A DNA stretch of 64,000 nt from NCBI GenBank assembly GCA_025351345.1, contig JANXWB010000042.1, forward strand, positions 1 to 64,000, in the 5' to 3' direction. This document shows positions 36,314 to 47,259 of this stretch, piece after piece. Numbering within the stretch: the first letter of the stretch is position 1; every line of letters starts with the position of its first letter. Origin of the DNA: Synechococcales cyanobacterium GL140_1_metabat_312 (GTDB taxonomy: Bacteria; Cyanobacteriota; Cyanobacteriia; Leptolyngbyales; Leptolyngbyaceae). The translations under genes and the position numbers were made by a program. The notes under the pieces were generated by a model. The model saw only the letters and a program-made list of their open reading frames with translations, ran no database searches and had not been told where the DNA came from.

Positions 36314-36462
36314 ACTGCTGGAACTTACCTTATTTATTTCTCGTCACTGAATCTGAACTAGAGTGCAACTTGGCTACTAAATTTTAGTCAGTCTGAAATT
36401 GAATGTGTCACAATCATCATCGATCGTTCTGTGCAGAATTTGGTAAGTTGCGATCGTTACAG

Positions 36463-36490
36463 GTTTGTCGATGCAAGTTTGTTGATGTGT
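36463..36490. repeat. 14-bp tandem duplication upstream of tic22
   Basis: GTTTGTCGATGCAA and GTTTGTTGATGTGT lie in tandem about 80 nt ahead of the Tic22-like start codon, in a 256-bp gap that shows no other gene. Confidence 0.7.
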
Positions 36491-36569
36491 TCGTTCTTCA
36501 TCTAGCTTATTTTCTTAGACTCAGTTGTCCATTTTTATCGATGCCCCGTGCGGTGTATCAGGAGCCATT

Positions 36570-37352
36570 ATGAAATCTTTAATCCGTTGGAGTACAAACC
36601 TAGGTATTGCAAGTGGGGCGCTCTTAAGTGCCATGTTGTTAAATACCTTATCGGTGTTGGCCCTGACGCCTGAGCAAATCACCCAAAAGCTCGGCCCGAT
36701 TCCGGTCTTTACCCTGACGGATGACAAAGGTGCGCCCTTGGTATCGAATCCACCCAAGGATCAAAAAGCGAATCCGATCGCTCGTGTCTTTCTCAGCCAA
36801 AAAGATGCTCAAGAGTTTTTGGCTCGTCTAAAAGCTGAAAAGCCTGACCTTGCGAAAAGCTTACAGGTTCGTCCTTTATCCATGGCGGAAGTCTATGATT
36901 TGAAGCTCAAAAACAAGGACAAACAGCCCCAACTAGACTTCGTTTACATTCCGACTCGTAAGCAGTCTGAGGCAGCTCTGGCGCTCGCGAATACCGCTGG
37001 TGCAAAGCTGACGTTCTTCCCCGGAACACCTTTGTTTGTAGCTCGGGCAGGCAGTGGCGATAAGGACAAAGGATTGCTAACGATTCAGCAGGGCAACGAA
37101 ACAGCAATTCCAATGTTCTTTGAAAAAGAGCAACTTCAGACGTTCCTCGATCGGTTCAAAACCTCCCAGCCTGATCTCGCCAAGACGGCAGATATTCAAG
37201 TATTGCTCCTAGAAAATATCTTGGATGCAATGCAGAATCCTAAACAGGACACCAGTCTTGAGCAGTTGATGTTGATTCCAAATACGGAAGCAATTCAATT
37301 TTTGCAGACCTTGCGTCCGGCAACTGCTCCTACAGCGGCTCCCACTAAATAA
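36570..37352 (+). CDS. Tic22-like periplasmic/thylakoid-lumen chaperone
   Basis: A 260-residue cyanobacterial homologue of the chloroplast import component Tic22, known in cyanobacteria as a periplasmic or lumenal protein needed for outer-membrane integrity. The ATG at 36570 follows a well-placed GGAG and gives a clean signal peptide (LGIASGALLSAMLLNTLSVLA-L). Two similar halves are visible: IPVFTLTDDKGAPLVS...FLSQKDAQEFLARLKAEKPDLAKSLQV and GNETAIPMFFEKEQLQTFLDRFKTSQPDLAKTADI, the internal duplication typical of Tic22. It converges with a minus-strand gene of unknown function. Confidence 0.85.
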   Translation: MKSLIRWSTNLGIASGALLSAMLLNTLSVLALTPEQITQKLGPIPVFTLTDDKGAPLVSNPPKDQKANPIARVFLSQKDAQEFLARLKAEKPDLAKSLQVRPLSMAEVYDLKLKNKDKQPQLDFVYIPTRKQSEAALALANTAGAKLTFFPGTPLFVARAGSGDKDKGLLTIQQGNETAIPMFFEKEQLQTFLDRFKTSQPDLAKTADIQVLLLENILDAMQNPKQDTSLEQLMLIPNTEAIQFLQTLRPATAPTAAPTK

Positions 37353-37366
37353 CATGACCCACTACA

Positions 37367-37400
37367 CCGCCCTCGAATAAAATTTGTGGGCGGCTTATTT
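37367..37400. terminator. Probable terminator between tic22 and the convergent gene
   Basis: CCGCCC at 37367-37372 pairs with GGGCGG at 37388-37393, followed by CTTATTTC. The position just after the Tic22 stop fits transcription end; the T-run is poor. Confidence 0.55.
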
Positions 37401-37415
37401 CAAGTCACTCAGCTC

Positions 37416-37976
37416 TTAAGTTAAGCGTGTTGTCTCAACTTTTTCGATTGCCCTTTTCGTCACAGATTCCCAATGGGTATCGTCTGGATAGGGCGCATAG
37501 ACTGCAACTCCAGTAATTGGATTGTAAATCCGACAGAATAAAACCTGATCTGTTTCCCCCGCTTCAACGGCGATCGTAATCGGTTTTTTGAAAGCCTCAA
37601 CAGGAAGTTTTGACAGCGTATACAGCAATCCTTTTGCAAACAGAGTATCTTGTCCCGATTGGATGACATAGGGCCGATCGGCACGAATATGTAAGTTGAT
37701 TTTTAGGTCTGGCTTACCGCGAAATTCTTTTTCTTCAACTTCCAGCTTCTCGATGAATCCTGTAATGGCATGGTATTCGATCGGTTCATATACACTTTTC
37801 CCGCCGTTCCAGAAGTACCACAGACAGTCCGGATATTGACGGTTCGCATATATGTAACGGACTTTGGGCGGATGGGTGAACCCAAGGGGTTGTTGTTGCA
37901 ATTGGCGTTGGGCTTTTAGCTCATTCAGAATTTCTAAAAGAAGAGCGGCAGAATCGGGAGAAGACGGGATGTCCAT
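37416..37976 (-). CDS. Conserved-looking hypothetical protein
   Basis: 186 residues from the ATG at 37976 (MDIPSSPDSAALLLEILNEL). An in-frame ATG at 38075 would add 33 residues that look like untranslated sequence. I recognise no named family. The fold seems mixed alpha/beta, with an aromatic-rich stretch YANRQYPDCLWYFWNGGKSV and regular strands (LKINLHIRADRPYVIQSG, ITIAVEAGE). There is no signal peptide or membrane segment. It might be a nucleic-acid-binding beta barrel, but that is a guess from pattern alone. Confidence 0.6.
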   Translation of the reverse strand: MDIPSSPDSAALLLEILNELKAQRQLQQQPLGFTHPPKVRYIYANRQYPDCLWYFWNGGKSVYEPIEYHAITGFIEKLEVEEKEFRGKPDLKINLHIRADRPYVIQSGQDTLFAKGLLYTLSKLPVEAFKKPITIAVEAGETDQVLFCRIYNPITGVAVYAPYPDDTHWESVTKRAIEKVETTRLT

Positions 37977-38247
37977 AGGATTTAGGCGAGAATTTAGATA
38001 GAAATTTAGTACTAATGGTCTGATTCTAGCGGAGACGAGTTGGCACGATCGCATAATTCTGGACCGATGAGTCATTACTTTCTGTTAATAAAATGCATCA
38101 ATAATTTACGTAGATTAAGTTGAAAGAGACGATCGGGATGATCCCCCCTGCGTGATATGATTGCCAGGGACTTAATGACAGAGCATAAATACTCATTGAT
38201 ATTGAGATCAGTTCTGGCTGTTTTGAAATAGATATTGGGGCGAAGTT

Positions 38248-38721
38248 TTGTTCGGTCATAATCTTGAGGATGAAATTAACCGTGTTGTGGCGAATCCAAC
38301 ATTAAATCCCGTTGAGTTGGAAATGGTCCCTGAAGAAGCGTTTAATCAGCTTGCTGAAATTGACAATTCTGAATCCATGGAAGACTACTACGCACTCATT
38401 CGTGAGCTGTTTGTAACAACGGCGGTATTAATTGGGATTGTCTTTCCAGCCGTTTGGTTTCGATACGGTGTCGGTGTGGCTTCAAATTATTTGTTGGGTG
38501 CCTTCACGGGCATGTTGTATCTCAGATTGCTTGGGAAAAATGTAGAGAAGCTTGGTCAGGGTGGAGCTGTCGGGAAGTCTCAAGTTGCTGTTTTTGCTGG
38601 GGTGATGATTGCCGCTGCGAAAATAGAACAATTGAGTGTTTTGCCGATATTTCTAGGTTTCCTAACCTTTAAGGCAGGCATTTTCGTTTATACCTTGCGA
38701 TATGTTAATTCGACTCGATAG
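38248..38721 (+). CDS. ATP synthase protein I-like (Atp1)
   Basis: First gene of the ATP synthase cluster. The AtpI/Atp1 protein helps assemble the c-ring in other bacteria and is not part of the finished enzyme. The frame begins at a TTG (38248) and gives 157 residues; the N-terminal 45 residues are acidic, then four hydrophobic segments follow (LFVTTAVLIGIVFPAVWF, YLLGAFTGMLYLRLLGKNVEKLG, VAVFAGVMIAAAK, IFLGFLTFKAGIFVYTL). A shorter start at the ATG at 38323 is also possible. The position directly ahead of the a-subunit gene is the standard cyanobacterial order. Confidence 0.8.
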   Translation: MFGHNLEDEINRVVANPTLNPVELEMVPEEAFNQLAEIDNSESMEDYYALIRELFVTTAVLIGIVFPAVWFRYGVGVASNYLLGAFTGMLYLRLLGKNVEKLGQGGAVGKSQVAVFAGVMIAAAKIEQLSVLPIFLGFLTFKAGIFVYTLRYVNSTR

Positions 38722-38801
38722 AGATTTTGAGTTTTCAACTGAGAATCTTTAGGATTCAGTCTTAAACCTTTGGATTTTTTCCATCCCACAACCTTCGGGA
38801 A

Positions 38802-39578
38802 ATGCCGCTAGATATTGAGATGCTGAATTTTTTAGACAGTCCCAATTTCGTTAGTCTCGCTGCTTTAGAAGTTGGTCAACACTTCTACTGGCATATCGGC
38901 AGTCTCAAGGTTCATGGACAGGTTTTCTTGGCGACTTGGTTCGTCATGTCGGTCTTGATTGTTGCGTCATTGCTAGCGACCCGTAATATTCAGCAAATTC
39001 CAAAGGGAATGCAAAACCTGATGGAATATGCTATGGATTTTATCCGGGAGCTAACTCGTAACCAAATTGGTGAAAAAGAATATCGTCCCTGGGTTCCGTT
39101 CATCGGCACTCTGTTCCTATTTATTTTTGTCTGTAATTGGTCCGGGGCATTGATTCCGTGGAAGCTCATTCATCTTCCTGAAGGTGAACTAGCTGCTCCC
39201 ACCAATGACATCAATACTACCGTCGCATTGTCTTTGTTGGTTTCAATTGCATACTTCTATGCGGGCTTCAAGAAGAAAGGCTTGGGCTATTTTGCGAAGT
39301 ATGTTCAACCAACTCCAATCTTGCTACCGATCGCGGTCTTGGAAGATTTCACTAAACCCCTTTCCTTAAGCTTCCGTTTGTTTGGAAACATTCTGGCGGA
39401 TGAATTGGTTGTGGGTGTGCTGGTGCTTCTAGTTCCGTTATTTGTGCCACTTCCTGTGATGTTACTGGGATTATTTACCAGTGCAATTCAGGCGTTGGTA
39501 TTTGCAACTTTGGCTGGCGCTTACATTCATGAAGCGTTAGAAGGTCATGGCGATGAGCATGAAGAAGAACACGCTTAG
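38802..39578 (+). CDS. atpB: ATP synthase F0 subunit a
   Basis: Subunit a of the thylakoid ATP synthase, the proton half-channel. 258 residues with [17 protein letters not shown] near the start, several membrane helices and the conserved helix [22 protein letters not shown], whose arginine is essential for proton passage. The His/Glu-rich tail [10 protein letters not shown] is unusual. The ATG at 38802 and one at 38820 (MLNFL) are both possible; the latter matches many cyanobacterial homologues. The gene is called atpI in plastid nomenclature. Confidence 0.95.
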   Translation: MPLDIEMLNFLDSPNFVSLAALEVGQHFYWHIGSLKVHGQVFLATWFVMSVLIVASLLATRNIQQIPKGMQNLMEYAMDFIRELTRNQIGEKEYRPWVPFIGTLFLFIFVCNWSGALIPWKLIHLPEGELAAPTNDINTTVALSLLVSIAYFYAGFKKKGLGYFAKYVQPTPILLPIAVLEDFTKPLSLSFRLFGNILADELVVGVLVLLVPLFVPLPVMLLGLFTSAIQALVFATLAGAYIHEALEGHGDEHEEEHA

Positions 39579-39747
39579 GAAATTCTGTCGGGCAAATCAA
39601 ATGTGTGGGTTTAAATCTGCAATTTGATTGGTCTACTTGAATTCGGTTTGAGATGTGGATATCGTAACGTGATACGCTTGTTGCGTCTTGTGACAGCACT
39701 ATGCGTTCATATTGACTCGAAATTTTTGTTTTGTTTATGTTACTTAA

Positions 39748-40002
<255 letters not shown>

Positions 40003-40103
40003 GGATCGAGATTGGTTGTGGGATGGGTTGTTAGAAGTTGTGATTTCTATCTGCTTCGATCGACCCACTACCCATGCTTTAGCACACAAATCCACTAAAT
40101 CTC

Positions 40104-40526
40104 ATGTTTGATTTTGATGCGACACTGCCGTTGATGGCGGTTCAATTTATTCTCTTGATGGTTGTTTTGAACGCCATTCTCTTTAAGCCTCTAACCAAAG
40201 TTATTGAAGATCGCTCTACTTTGATTAGTAATAGTCAAACGGGTGCGAAGGAAGGCTTAGAGCAGGTAAATGCAATTACTCAGCAATATGAAAAGGCACT
40301 GATTGACAGTCGTCGTCAGTATCAAAGTATCATTGCAAAAGCCCAAGCAGAAGCCCAAAAGACTGCCAGCGAGAAGATCGCAGCGGCCCAAGCAGAAGCA
40401 GTTGCGGCCAGAGAAACGGCAACCCGAGAACTAGCTGCCCAAAAGATTTCTGCTATGGCAGAACTTGAAAAGCAGGTTGATTCTCTGAGCCAAGAGATTG
40501 TAAACAAGCTTTTAGTTGGAGTTTAG
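40104..40526 (+). CDS. atpG: ATP synthase F0 subunit b' (peripheral stalk)
   Basis: The b' subunit found in phototrophs, 140 residues: one N-terminal membrane helix (MAVQFILLMVVLNAILFKPLT) and a long Ala/Glu/Gln-rich helix that forms half of the peripheral stalk with subunit b. It lies between the c and b genes as usual. The symbol atpG is the cyanobacterial usage for b'; in other nomenclatures it is atpF2 or atpX. Confidence 0.94.
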   Translation: MFDFDATLPLMAVQFILLMVVLNAILFKPLTKVIEDRSTLISNSQTGAKEGLEQVNAITQQYEKALIDSRRQYQSIIAKAQAEAQKTASEKIAAAQAEAVAARETATRELAAQKISAMAELEKQVDSLSQEIVNKLLVGV

Positions 40527-40572
40527 GACTTAAGAATTGAAGAATGGTGAAGTGAGGATTATTAGTTTCTTT

Positions 40573-40607
40573 AATTCACAATTCAAAATTTGTAATTCTA
40601 AATTCTT
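40573..40607. repeat. Five degenerate heptamers (STRR-like) between b' and b genes
   Basis: AATTCAC, AATTCAA, AATTTGT, AATTCTA and AATTCTT follow one another with a strict 7-bp period. This looks like the short tandemly repeated repetitive (STRR) sequences known from cyanobacterial intergenic DNA. Confidence 0.8.
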
Positions 40608-40640
40608 TATAGTTTTCGGCGCAGTTGTGAGTTTGGTGTC

Positions 40641-41213
40641 ATGGGTATTTTTTTACAGCTCGCCAATCAGAGCAATCTTTTAGCATCTGAAATGGCAAGT
40701 TCGGCAATGGCAGAGTCAGCGGGTGAGGGATTTGGTCTCAATCTTGATATTTTTGAGGCTAATGTCGTTAACCTCGCGATCGTGATTGGTATTTTGGTTT
40801 ATTTTGGGCGTGGTTTTTTGAGCAGTACATTGGGAAACCGATCGGCTGCCATTGAGAAAGCGCTGAACGAAGCTGAAGTGAAGCGAGCGGAAATGGCAAA
40901 GCTTTTAGCAACCCAGCAAGAGAAGCTCAAATCTGCGACAGCAGAAGCGGCAGGCATTGTGGCGAAAGCTGATGGAGATGCCCAAAAAGCAAGTCAAGCG
41001 ATTTTGACAGCAGCCGCAGAAGAGGTTGCGCGGATGAAACAAGAGTCTTCCGCCAATTTAGATGCAGAGCAAGCGAAGATTTTGAACGAGTTGCGGGTGC
41101 GAATTGCAGAACTTGCAATGGCAAAAGCAGAAAGTCAAATTCCCGCCCGCCTTAACGACGCTTCTCAGCAGACGCTCATCGATCGCAGCATTTCACTTCT
41201 GGGAGGTCAATAG
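40641..41213 (+). CDS. atpF: ATP synthase F0 subunit b
   Basis: Peripheral stalk subunit b, 190 residues. A longer N-terminal leader is followed by one membrane helix (FEANVVNLAIVIGILVYFGRGFL) and a charged, Ala-rich coiled-coil helix to the end. It pairs with b'. Its stop codon abuts the start of the delta gene, with no gap, so translation is probably coupled. Confidence 0.95.
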   Translation: MGIFLQLANQSNLLASEMASSAMAESAGEGFGLNLDIFEANVVNLAIVIGILVYFGRGFLSSTLGNRSAAIEKALNEAEVKRAEMAKLLATQQEKLKSATAEAAGIVAKADGDAQKASQAILTAAAEEVARMKQESSANLDAEQAKILNELRVRIAELAMAKAESQIPARLNDASQQTLIDRSISLLGGQ

Positions 41214-41774
41214 ATGAAAGGTAGTAGCGCGGTTACGAGAGCTGCATACGAACCCTATGCGCAAGCCCTGTTGTCCCTGGGTCAATCTAGTGGGCAGTTA
41301 GACAGCTTCAGTGCAGATGTGGCCTTGATTTTGGAAACCGTCACTCAGAGTGATGAATTGAATGGTTTTTTAGCAAATCCATTTTTTCAAGATGATGCAA
41401 AAAAGTCAGCATTGACTCAACTATTTAGTGGAAAGGTGAACGACCTCACTTTGAGCTTTATGAAGTTGCTTGTCGATCGTCGTCGGGCTGTATGCTTACC
41501 TGGAATTTGTCGTGAATTTCAATCTCAGATTCGCAAGCTAAACCAAGTGGTCTTGGCAAATGTATCTTCGACTGTTGAACTAACCGATACCCAGAAGCAA
41601 GCCGTTCGCGATCGGGTTATGGCGATGACTAACGCGAAAAGTGTTGAACTAGAAACGACGATTGATACTGACCTTTTGGGCGGTGTGATCATTAAAGTCG
41701 GATCTCAAGTTATTGACGCGAGTTTACGTGGTCAGCTTCGTCGAATTTCTTACAAGCTAGCTGGCGCAAACTAA
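41214..41774 (+). CDS. atpH: ATP synthase F1 subunit delta
   Basis: The delta subunit joins the peripheral stalk to the alpha3beta3 head. 186 residues with YEPYAQALLSLGQSSGQLD near the start and the C-terminal LLGGVIIKVGSQVIDASLRGQL motif that defines the OSCP/delta family. It begins directly after the b gene and is followed after 100 bp by alpha. Called atpD in some cyanobacterial annotations. Confidence 0.95.
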   Translation: MKGSSAVTRAAYEPYAQALLSLGQSSGQLDSFSADVALILETVTQSDELNGFLANPFFQDDAKKSALTQLFSGKVNDLTLSFMKLLVDRRRAVCLPGICREFQSQIRKLNQVVLANVSSTVELTDTQKQAVRDRVMAMTNAKSVELETTIDTDLLGGVIIKVGSQVIDASLRGQLRRISYKLAGAN

Positions 41775-41871
41775 AACTTGTTGTCATTTGAGCTTTGTGA
41801 AATTAAGTCTTGTAAAATTTCACATCAATTTTTTAGATCCTCCCACCCGTACCGTTGTAAAGAGAGACTAG

Positions 41872-43386
<1,515 letters not shown>

Positions 43387-43395
43387 ATTCGGTCG

Positions 43396-43473
43396 ATTTT
43401 AGAATTTAGATTTTGGACTTTGGATTGCAACCGTCTCTCCAAATCCAAAATCCAAAATCGCCAATCCAAAATC
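43396..43473. repeat. Inverted pair of heptamer arrays between atpA and atpC
   Basis: Four heptamers ATTTTAG, AATTTAG, ATTTTGG, ACTTTGG run from 43396 to 43423. Five CCAAATC/CAAAATC-type heptamers run from 43439 to 43473 as their reverse complement. Within them GATTTTGGACTTTGGATT (43409-43426) pairs with 43442-43459 with one mismatch, so the transcript can form an 18-bp hairpin directly ahead of the gamma gene. Confidence 0.85.
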
Positions 43474-43487
43474 AGAGAACTGTTGTT

Positions 43488-44435
43488 ATGCCTAACCTAA
43501 AAGCTATTCGCGATCGAATTCAGTCGGTCAAAAACACCAAAAAAATTACAGAAGCGATGCGCCTTGTGGCGGCAGCAAAAGTGCGCCGTGCCCAAGAGCA
43601 AGTGACCGCGACACGTCCATTTGCCGATCGTTTGGCTCAGGTGTTGTTTGGGTTACAGTCGCGCATCAAGTTTGAGAATGCTGATTTGCCATTGCTTCAA
43701 AAGCGAACCGTTAAAACTGTGGGCTTGTTGGTAATTTCCGGCGATCGAGGTCTTTGCGGGGGTTACAACGCCAACGTCATTAAACAAGCTGAGCAGCGTG
43801 TCAAAGAACTTAAGGCTCAAGGGTTAGAGGTTCGGCTGTCGGTGGTTGGTCGTAAAGCCGTCCAATACTTCCAACGTCGCGACTACATCATGGATGCGAG
43901 CTACACCGGACTGGAGCAAATTCCTGTTGCGAGTGAAGCTGCAAATATTGGTGAACAGCTTTTGGCTTCTTTCCTTGGGGAAAAGGTCGATCGTGTTGAA
44001 ATGATCTTCACGAAGTTTGTCTCATTGATCGCCTCGCGACCTGCAATTCAAACCATTTTGCCTCTGGATCCTCAGGGATTAGAAGTTAAAGACGACGAGA
44101 TTTTCCGTTTGACTATTCGTGGATCCGACTTTGGAGTCGATCGTCAGAAGGTTACGACAGAAGTTCAAATCATGTCTCAAGAAATGTTGTTCGAGCAAAA
44201 TCCAGTTCAAATCCTGGATTCACTCCTGCCACTTTATCTGAATAATCAACTCCTACGCTCTCTACAAGAGTCAGCCGCGAGTGAGTTGGCGGCTCGGATG
44301 ACAGCGATGAACAATGCGAGTGACAATGCGAAGACTTTGATTGGAACCCTAACGCTTTCTTATAACAAAGCTCGTCAGGCCGCAATTACCCAAGAACTAC
44401 TGGAAGTTGTCGCAGGTGCGAGTGCATTGGAATAA
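43488..44435 (+). CDS. atpC: ATP synthase F1 subunit gamma
   Basis: The central rotor shaft, 315 residues from the ATG at 43488 ([24 protein letters not shown]). The reading frame is open upstream, but those residues come from the heptamer repeat and are not translated in any known homologue. The C-terminal helix [21 protein letters not shown] is typical. The extra segment near residue 200 that cyanobacterial gamma chains carry is present ([19 protein letters not shown]), without the redox cysteine pair of plant chloroplasts. The gene closes the cluster and is followed by a terminator. Confidence 0.96.
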   Translation: MPNLKAIRDRIQSVKNTKKITEAMRLVAAAKVRRAQEQVTATRPFADRLAQVLFGLQSRIKFENADLPLLQKRTVKTVGLLVISGDRGLCGGYNANVIKQAEQRVKELKAQGLEVRLSVVGRKAVQYFQRRDYIMDASYTGLEQIPVASEAANIGEQLLASFLGEKVDRVEMIFTKFVSLIASRPAIQTILPLDPQGLEVKDDEIFRLTIRGSDFGVDRQKVTTEVQIMSQEMLFEQNPVQILDSLLPLYLNNQLLRSLQESAASELAARMTAMNNASDNAKTLIGTLTLSYNKARQAAITQELLEVVAGASALE

Positions 44436-44460
44436 CGATCGCGTTATCCCTATTTAAAAA

Positions 44461-44488
44461 GGCACGTATGCTATGCGTGTCTTTTTTT
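44461..44488 (+). terminator. Intrinsic terminator after the ATP synthase cluster
   Basis: GGCACG pairs with CGTGTC around a short loop and is followed by seven T residues, 25 nt past the atpC stop. Confidence 0.88.
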
Positions 44489-44529
44489 AACCCTAATTTT
44501 TTTGAGCTTACTTAAAGTTGAGTGAACCA

Positions 44530-44853
44530 ATGGCAACCACCTACAACGTTGAAATTCTGTATCAAGGCCAGACTTATCAAATAAATATTCCAGACGATCG
44601 AACTGTCTTATCTGCCGCTCACGATGCTGGAATCGACCTCCCCATTTCCTGTAGCTCTGGCGTTTGCACCACTTGTGCGGCCTACGTTAAGTCTGGCCGA
44701 TTAGAGCAAGTTGACAATATAGGAATTAGTCCAGAAGTTCAAGAACAAGGCTATGCGCTTTTGTGTGTTTCCTACCCTCGTGCAGACTCAGTTATCGAAA
44801 CTGAGAAAGAAGACACGGTATATCAGCTTCAGTTTGGTCAGTACCAAAAATAA
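44530..44853 (+). CDS. Plant-type [2Fe-2S] ferredoxin
   Basis: A 107-residue ferredoxin with the cluster cysteines in CSSGVCTTC and a fourth in YALLCVSYP, the CxxxxCxxC...C pattern of plant-type ferredoxins. The long C-terminal tail (TVYQLQFGQYQK) differs from the main PetF and suggests one of the minor paralogues. I chose the ATG at 44530; a TTG at 44518 is in frame but less likely. It stands alone between two terminators. The partner enzyme is unknown. Confidence 0.9.
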   Translation: MATTYNVEILYQGQTYQINIPDDRTVLSAAHDAGIDLPISCSSGVCTTCAAYVKSGRLEQVDNIGISPEVQEQGYALLCVSYPRADSVIETEKEDTVYQLQFGQYQK

Positions 44854-44901
44854 GTTATTCAGTTCCTAACCTAGTTATTAGACTTAATTATTGGATTTAT
44901 T

Positions 44902-44932
44902 GAGTGTTGACCGATCGGTCAACACTCTTTTT
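44902..44932 (+). terminator. Intrinsic terminator after the ferredoxin gene
   Basis: GAGTGTTGACC and GGTCAACACTC form a perfect 11-bp stem around GATC, followed by TTTTT. Confidence 0.93.
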
Positions 44933-45140
44933 AATAACTCTGTCTTCACACAAAAATAAGAGATTTATAAAGTTTAGGCAGGATTGGGAATTCTCTATTG
45001 ATAGACTGGACAAACTTAAGTACTAATTAATTAAATAGCGTATTAATTAATACTGCAAGTAGACTGAACAACATCGCAGAAAAATGCGGTCTCATGCAGT
45101 ATCCAATCTAAGCCAAGTCATTACAAAGGAAGAACTGATC

Positions 45141-46016
45141 ATGATTTTCAACATTCGTCACCTGGGCCAAATTGCCATCGCAGCTACAGTTGCTATGGGA
45201 GGCATTTCCACTGTAGCGGGTTCGGCTCAAGCTACCGATTTTGGCGGTTGGGATTACGCCAATAGCTCCTTTAAAAATGGTGTAGATCGCAGCAATATTG
45301 GCGGCAACACTTTTGAATTTTATAGCATGGCCGTTAAAGATCTGGGCGATCGGTTTATCGTCGCACTTAACGCCAACTTGAACCCAAATGGTGGCGAAGA
45401 GGGAATTGCTTATGGCGATATGCTCTTCAACTTCACTCCAAAAAACTTGAAAGGCGCAAGCGACCAAAGTTCTCTCTTCGGCGTTAAGTTTCAAACCCTC
45501 AACTCAGACTCCGGTGTCAGCCAAACGGGTGTTTATAGCGGCGTTAAAGCTAAGAGCGTGGCAACCCAAAACCAAGGCTTTAGCAACTTTGACCAACGGA
45601 CAAGCTACCTGCCTAACTACACAAAGACTGCCACCAGCGAACTCAATAACTTGGGCGACTTACAAACGACAGATGCCTATTTTGATGGAATGCGCACAGG
45701 TGATAATGTCCTCCTGAACTCGATCGCTTCGGGAACTCGTATGGGCGATATTTCCATGTTGAATAAAACTCAACTGTCTGGCCTGGGCGTAGATTTCGGG
45801 CACTTTAATGCCACCGGAACTCAAACGTTTGGATTTAGCTTCATCAAGCCTAAAGGGTTTGAAGGTAACTTCACTTCTACCTTAGCTTTTGAATGTTTTA
45901 ACGATGCAGTAGCGTTGACTGGAACGTCTAAGAAAGCGCCTGAACCTCTTGCTTTAGCGGGACTCGCTGTTGTCGGGGCAGCGTTGGCTCGTAAGCGTCG
46001 CGTGACTCAATCTTAG
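45141..46016 (+). CDS. PEP-CTERM surface/secreted protein 1
   Basis: A 291-residue secreted protein. The ATG at 45141 follows AAGGAAGAACTGATC and gives a signal peptide ending SAQA-T near residue 32. The mature part is Asn/Gly/Ser-rich without enzymatic motifs (GGWDYANSSFKNGVDRSN, GEEGIAYGDMLFNFT). The C-terminus is PEPLALAGLAVVGAALARKRR, a PEP motif followed by a hydrophobic helix and a basic end, the sorting signal handled by exosortase. No exosortase gene is in the window. Cell-surface or extracellular-matrix location is inferred from the signal. Confidence 0.85.
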   Translation: MIFNIRHLGQIAIAATVAMGGISTVAGSAQATDFGGWDYANSSFKNGVDRSNIGGNTFEFYSMAVKDLGDRFIVALNANLNPNGGEEGIAYGDMLFNFTPKNLKGASDQSSLFGVKFQTLNSDSGVSQTGVYSGVKAKSVATQNQGFSNFDQRTSYLPNYTKTATSELNNLGDLQTTDAYFDGMRTGDNVLLNSIASGTRMGDISMLNKTQLSGLGVDFGHFNATGTQTFGFSFIKPKGFEGNFTSTLAFECFNDAVALTGTSKKAPEPLALAGLAVVGAALARKRRVTQS

Positions 46017-46056
46017 TCTGAAACACCTTTAATCTGTCTTGCCTGAGAATTCTACC

Positions 46057-46106
46057 AACATAAATAAAGAGACTTCCAACATTACTGGGGTCTCTTTATT
46101 TATGTT
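46057..46106. terminator. Long hairpin terminator after the PEP-CTERM gene
   Basis: AACATAAATAAAGAGAC at 46057-46073 pairs perfectly with GTCTCTTTATTTATGTT at 46090-46106, a 17-bp stem with a 16-nt loop. Confidence 0.88.
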
Positions 46107-46286
46107 AGGCTAGCAAAGATATAAAACCACACACCTGGAATTTCGGGTGCGATCGGGAATCCCTGCTTTTCGTGCAAGAACGGACCGGAATGACTGCTTC
46201 TATGTCTTCTAAAGTGTTTCGCCTTCTAATCGAATCAGCCTGAATCGTACATCTGGGTGGAGGAATAACCCGAAAGGAGAAAATAA

Positions 46287-47069
46287 ATGCCCGTAGTTTC
46301 TTTGGCACAAATGTTGGAATCTGGCGTTCACTTTGGGCACCAGACTCGTCGGTGGAATCCTAAGATGAAGCCTTACATCTTTGCGGCCCGCAACGGCGTT
46401 CACATCATCGACTTGGTGCAAACCGCTGGTCTGATGGATGAAGCGTTTAATTTTGTCCGTGCTGGATCCGAACAAGGTAAGAAATACCTGTTCGTTGGAA
46501 CCAAGCGTCAAGCCGCAGGCATCATTGCTCAAGAAGCTGCTCGATGTGGTGCTTACTATGTGAACCAGCGCTGGCTCGGCGGAATGCTGACCAACTGGGC
46601 CACAATTAAAACCCGCGTCGATCGTCTTAAAGAGCTAGAGCGCTTAGAAGAAAGCGGTGCGCTGGATATGCGTCCTAAAAAGGAGGCAGCGGTATTGCGT
46701 CGTGAATTGGAAAAGCTCCAGAAATATCTGGGCGGTATCAAGCACATGCGCAAGATTCCGGATGTAGTGATCATGGTGGATCAGCGTCGTGAATATAATG
46801 CCGTTCAAGAATGTCAGAAGCTTCACATCCCGATCGTTGCGTTGCTGGATACCAACTGCGATCCTGATGCTGTTGATGTGCCGATCCCGGCAAACGATGA
46901 TGCGATTCGCTCCATCAAATTGATTGTGGGTCGTTTGGCTGACGCAATCTACGAAGGTCGTCACGGTGAAGTTGCACCGGAAGAAGGCTATGACGGTGGA
47001 GATTACGAAGATTACGAAGATGAAGACGAAGAAGCTCAACAGCAACAAGCGGCGACTAGTGAAGGCTAA
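46287..47069 (+). CDS. rpsB: 30S ribosomal protein S2
   Basis: Ribosomal protein S2, 260 residues, with [30 protein letters not shown] at the start and [15 protein letters not shown] near residue 95. The tail after residue 235 is strongly acidic and Gln-rich ([13 protein letters not shown]), as in other cyanobacteria. AAAGGAG lies 9 nt ahead of the ATG. tsf follows with a 190-bp gap holding a hairpin. Confidence 0.97.
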   Translation: MPVVSLAQMLESGVHFGHQTRRWNPKMKPYIFAARNGVHIIDLVQTAGLMDEAFNFVRAGSEQGKKYLFVGTKRQAAGIIAQEAARCGAYYVNQRWLGGMLTNWATIKTRVDRLKELERLEESGALDMRPKKEAAVLRRELEKLQKYLGGIKHMRKIPDVVIMVDQRREYNAVQECQKLHIPIVALLDTNCDPDAVDVPIPANDDAIRSIKLIVGRLADAIYEGRHGEVAPEEGYDGGDYEDYEDEDEEAQQQQAATSEG

Positions 47070-47116
47070 GACCCTTGATTTTAGCTGTAGTTGAATGGTC
47101 GATATAAAATCGGCAT

Positions 47117-47172
47117 AGTAGACCTCCCGACACTAGATTTTTGAATTGAAACTAGTCTTGGGAGGTTCTACT
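47117..47172. promoter_or_regulatory. Extended hairpin in the rpsB-tsf intergenic region
   Basis: AGTAG/CTACT, CCTCCC/GGGAGG and ACTAG/CTAGT pair in order around an A/T loop, giving an interrupted stem of about 16 pairs. No T-run follows on the plus strand, so an attenuator, processing site or regulatory structure is possible. Confidence 0.65.
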
Positions 47173-47259
47173 GTTGCCTTACCTATCGATCGTTAGAAAT
47201 AGAAATTAAATCCCTGCCTTTTGGTGGGTTTAGAAAGCAGAAACTAGGACTTTAGAATC

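Noticed and set aside
43413-43487. N-terminal extension of the ATP synthase gamma subunit
   Set aside because: These codons come from the heptamer repeat; the ATG at 43488 gives the conserved N-terminus.
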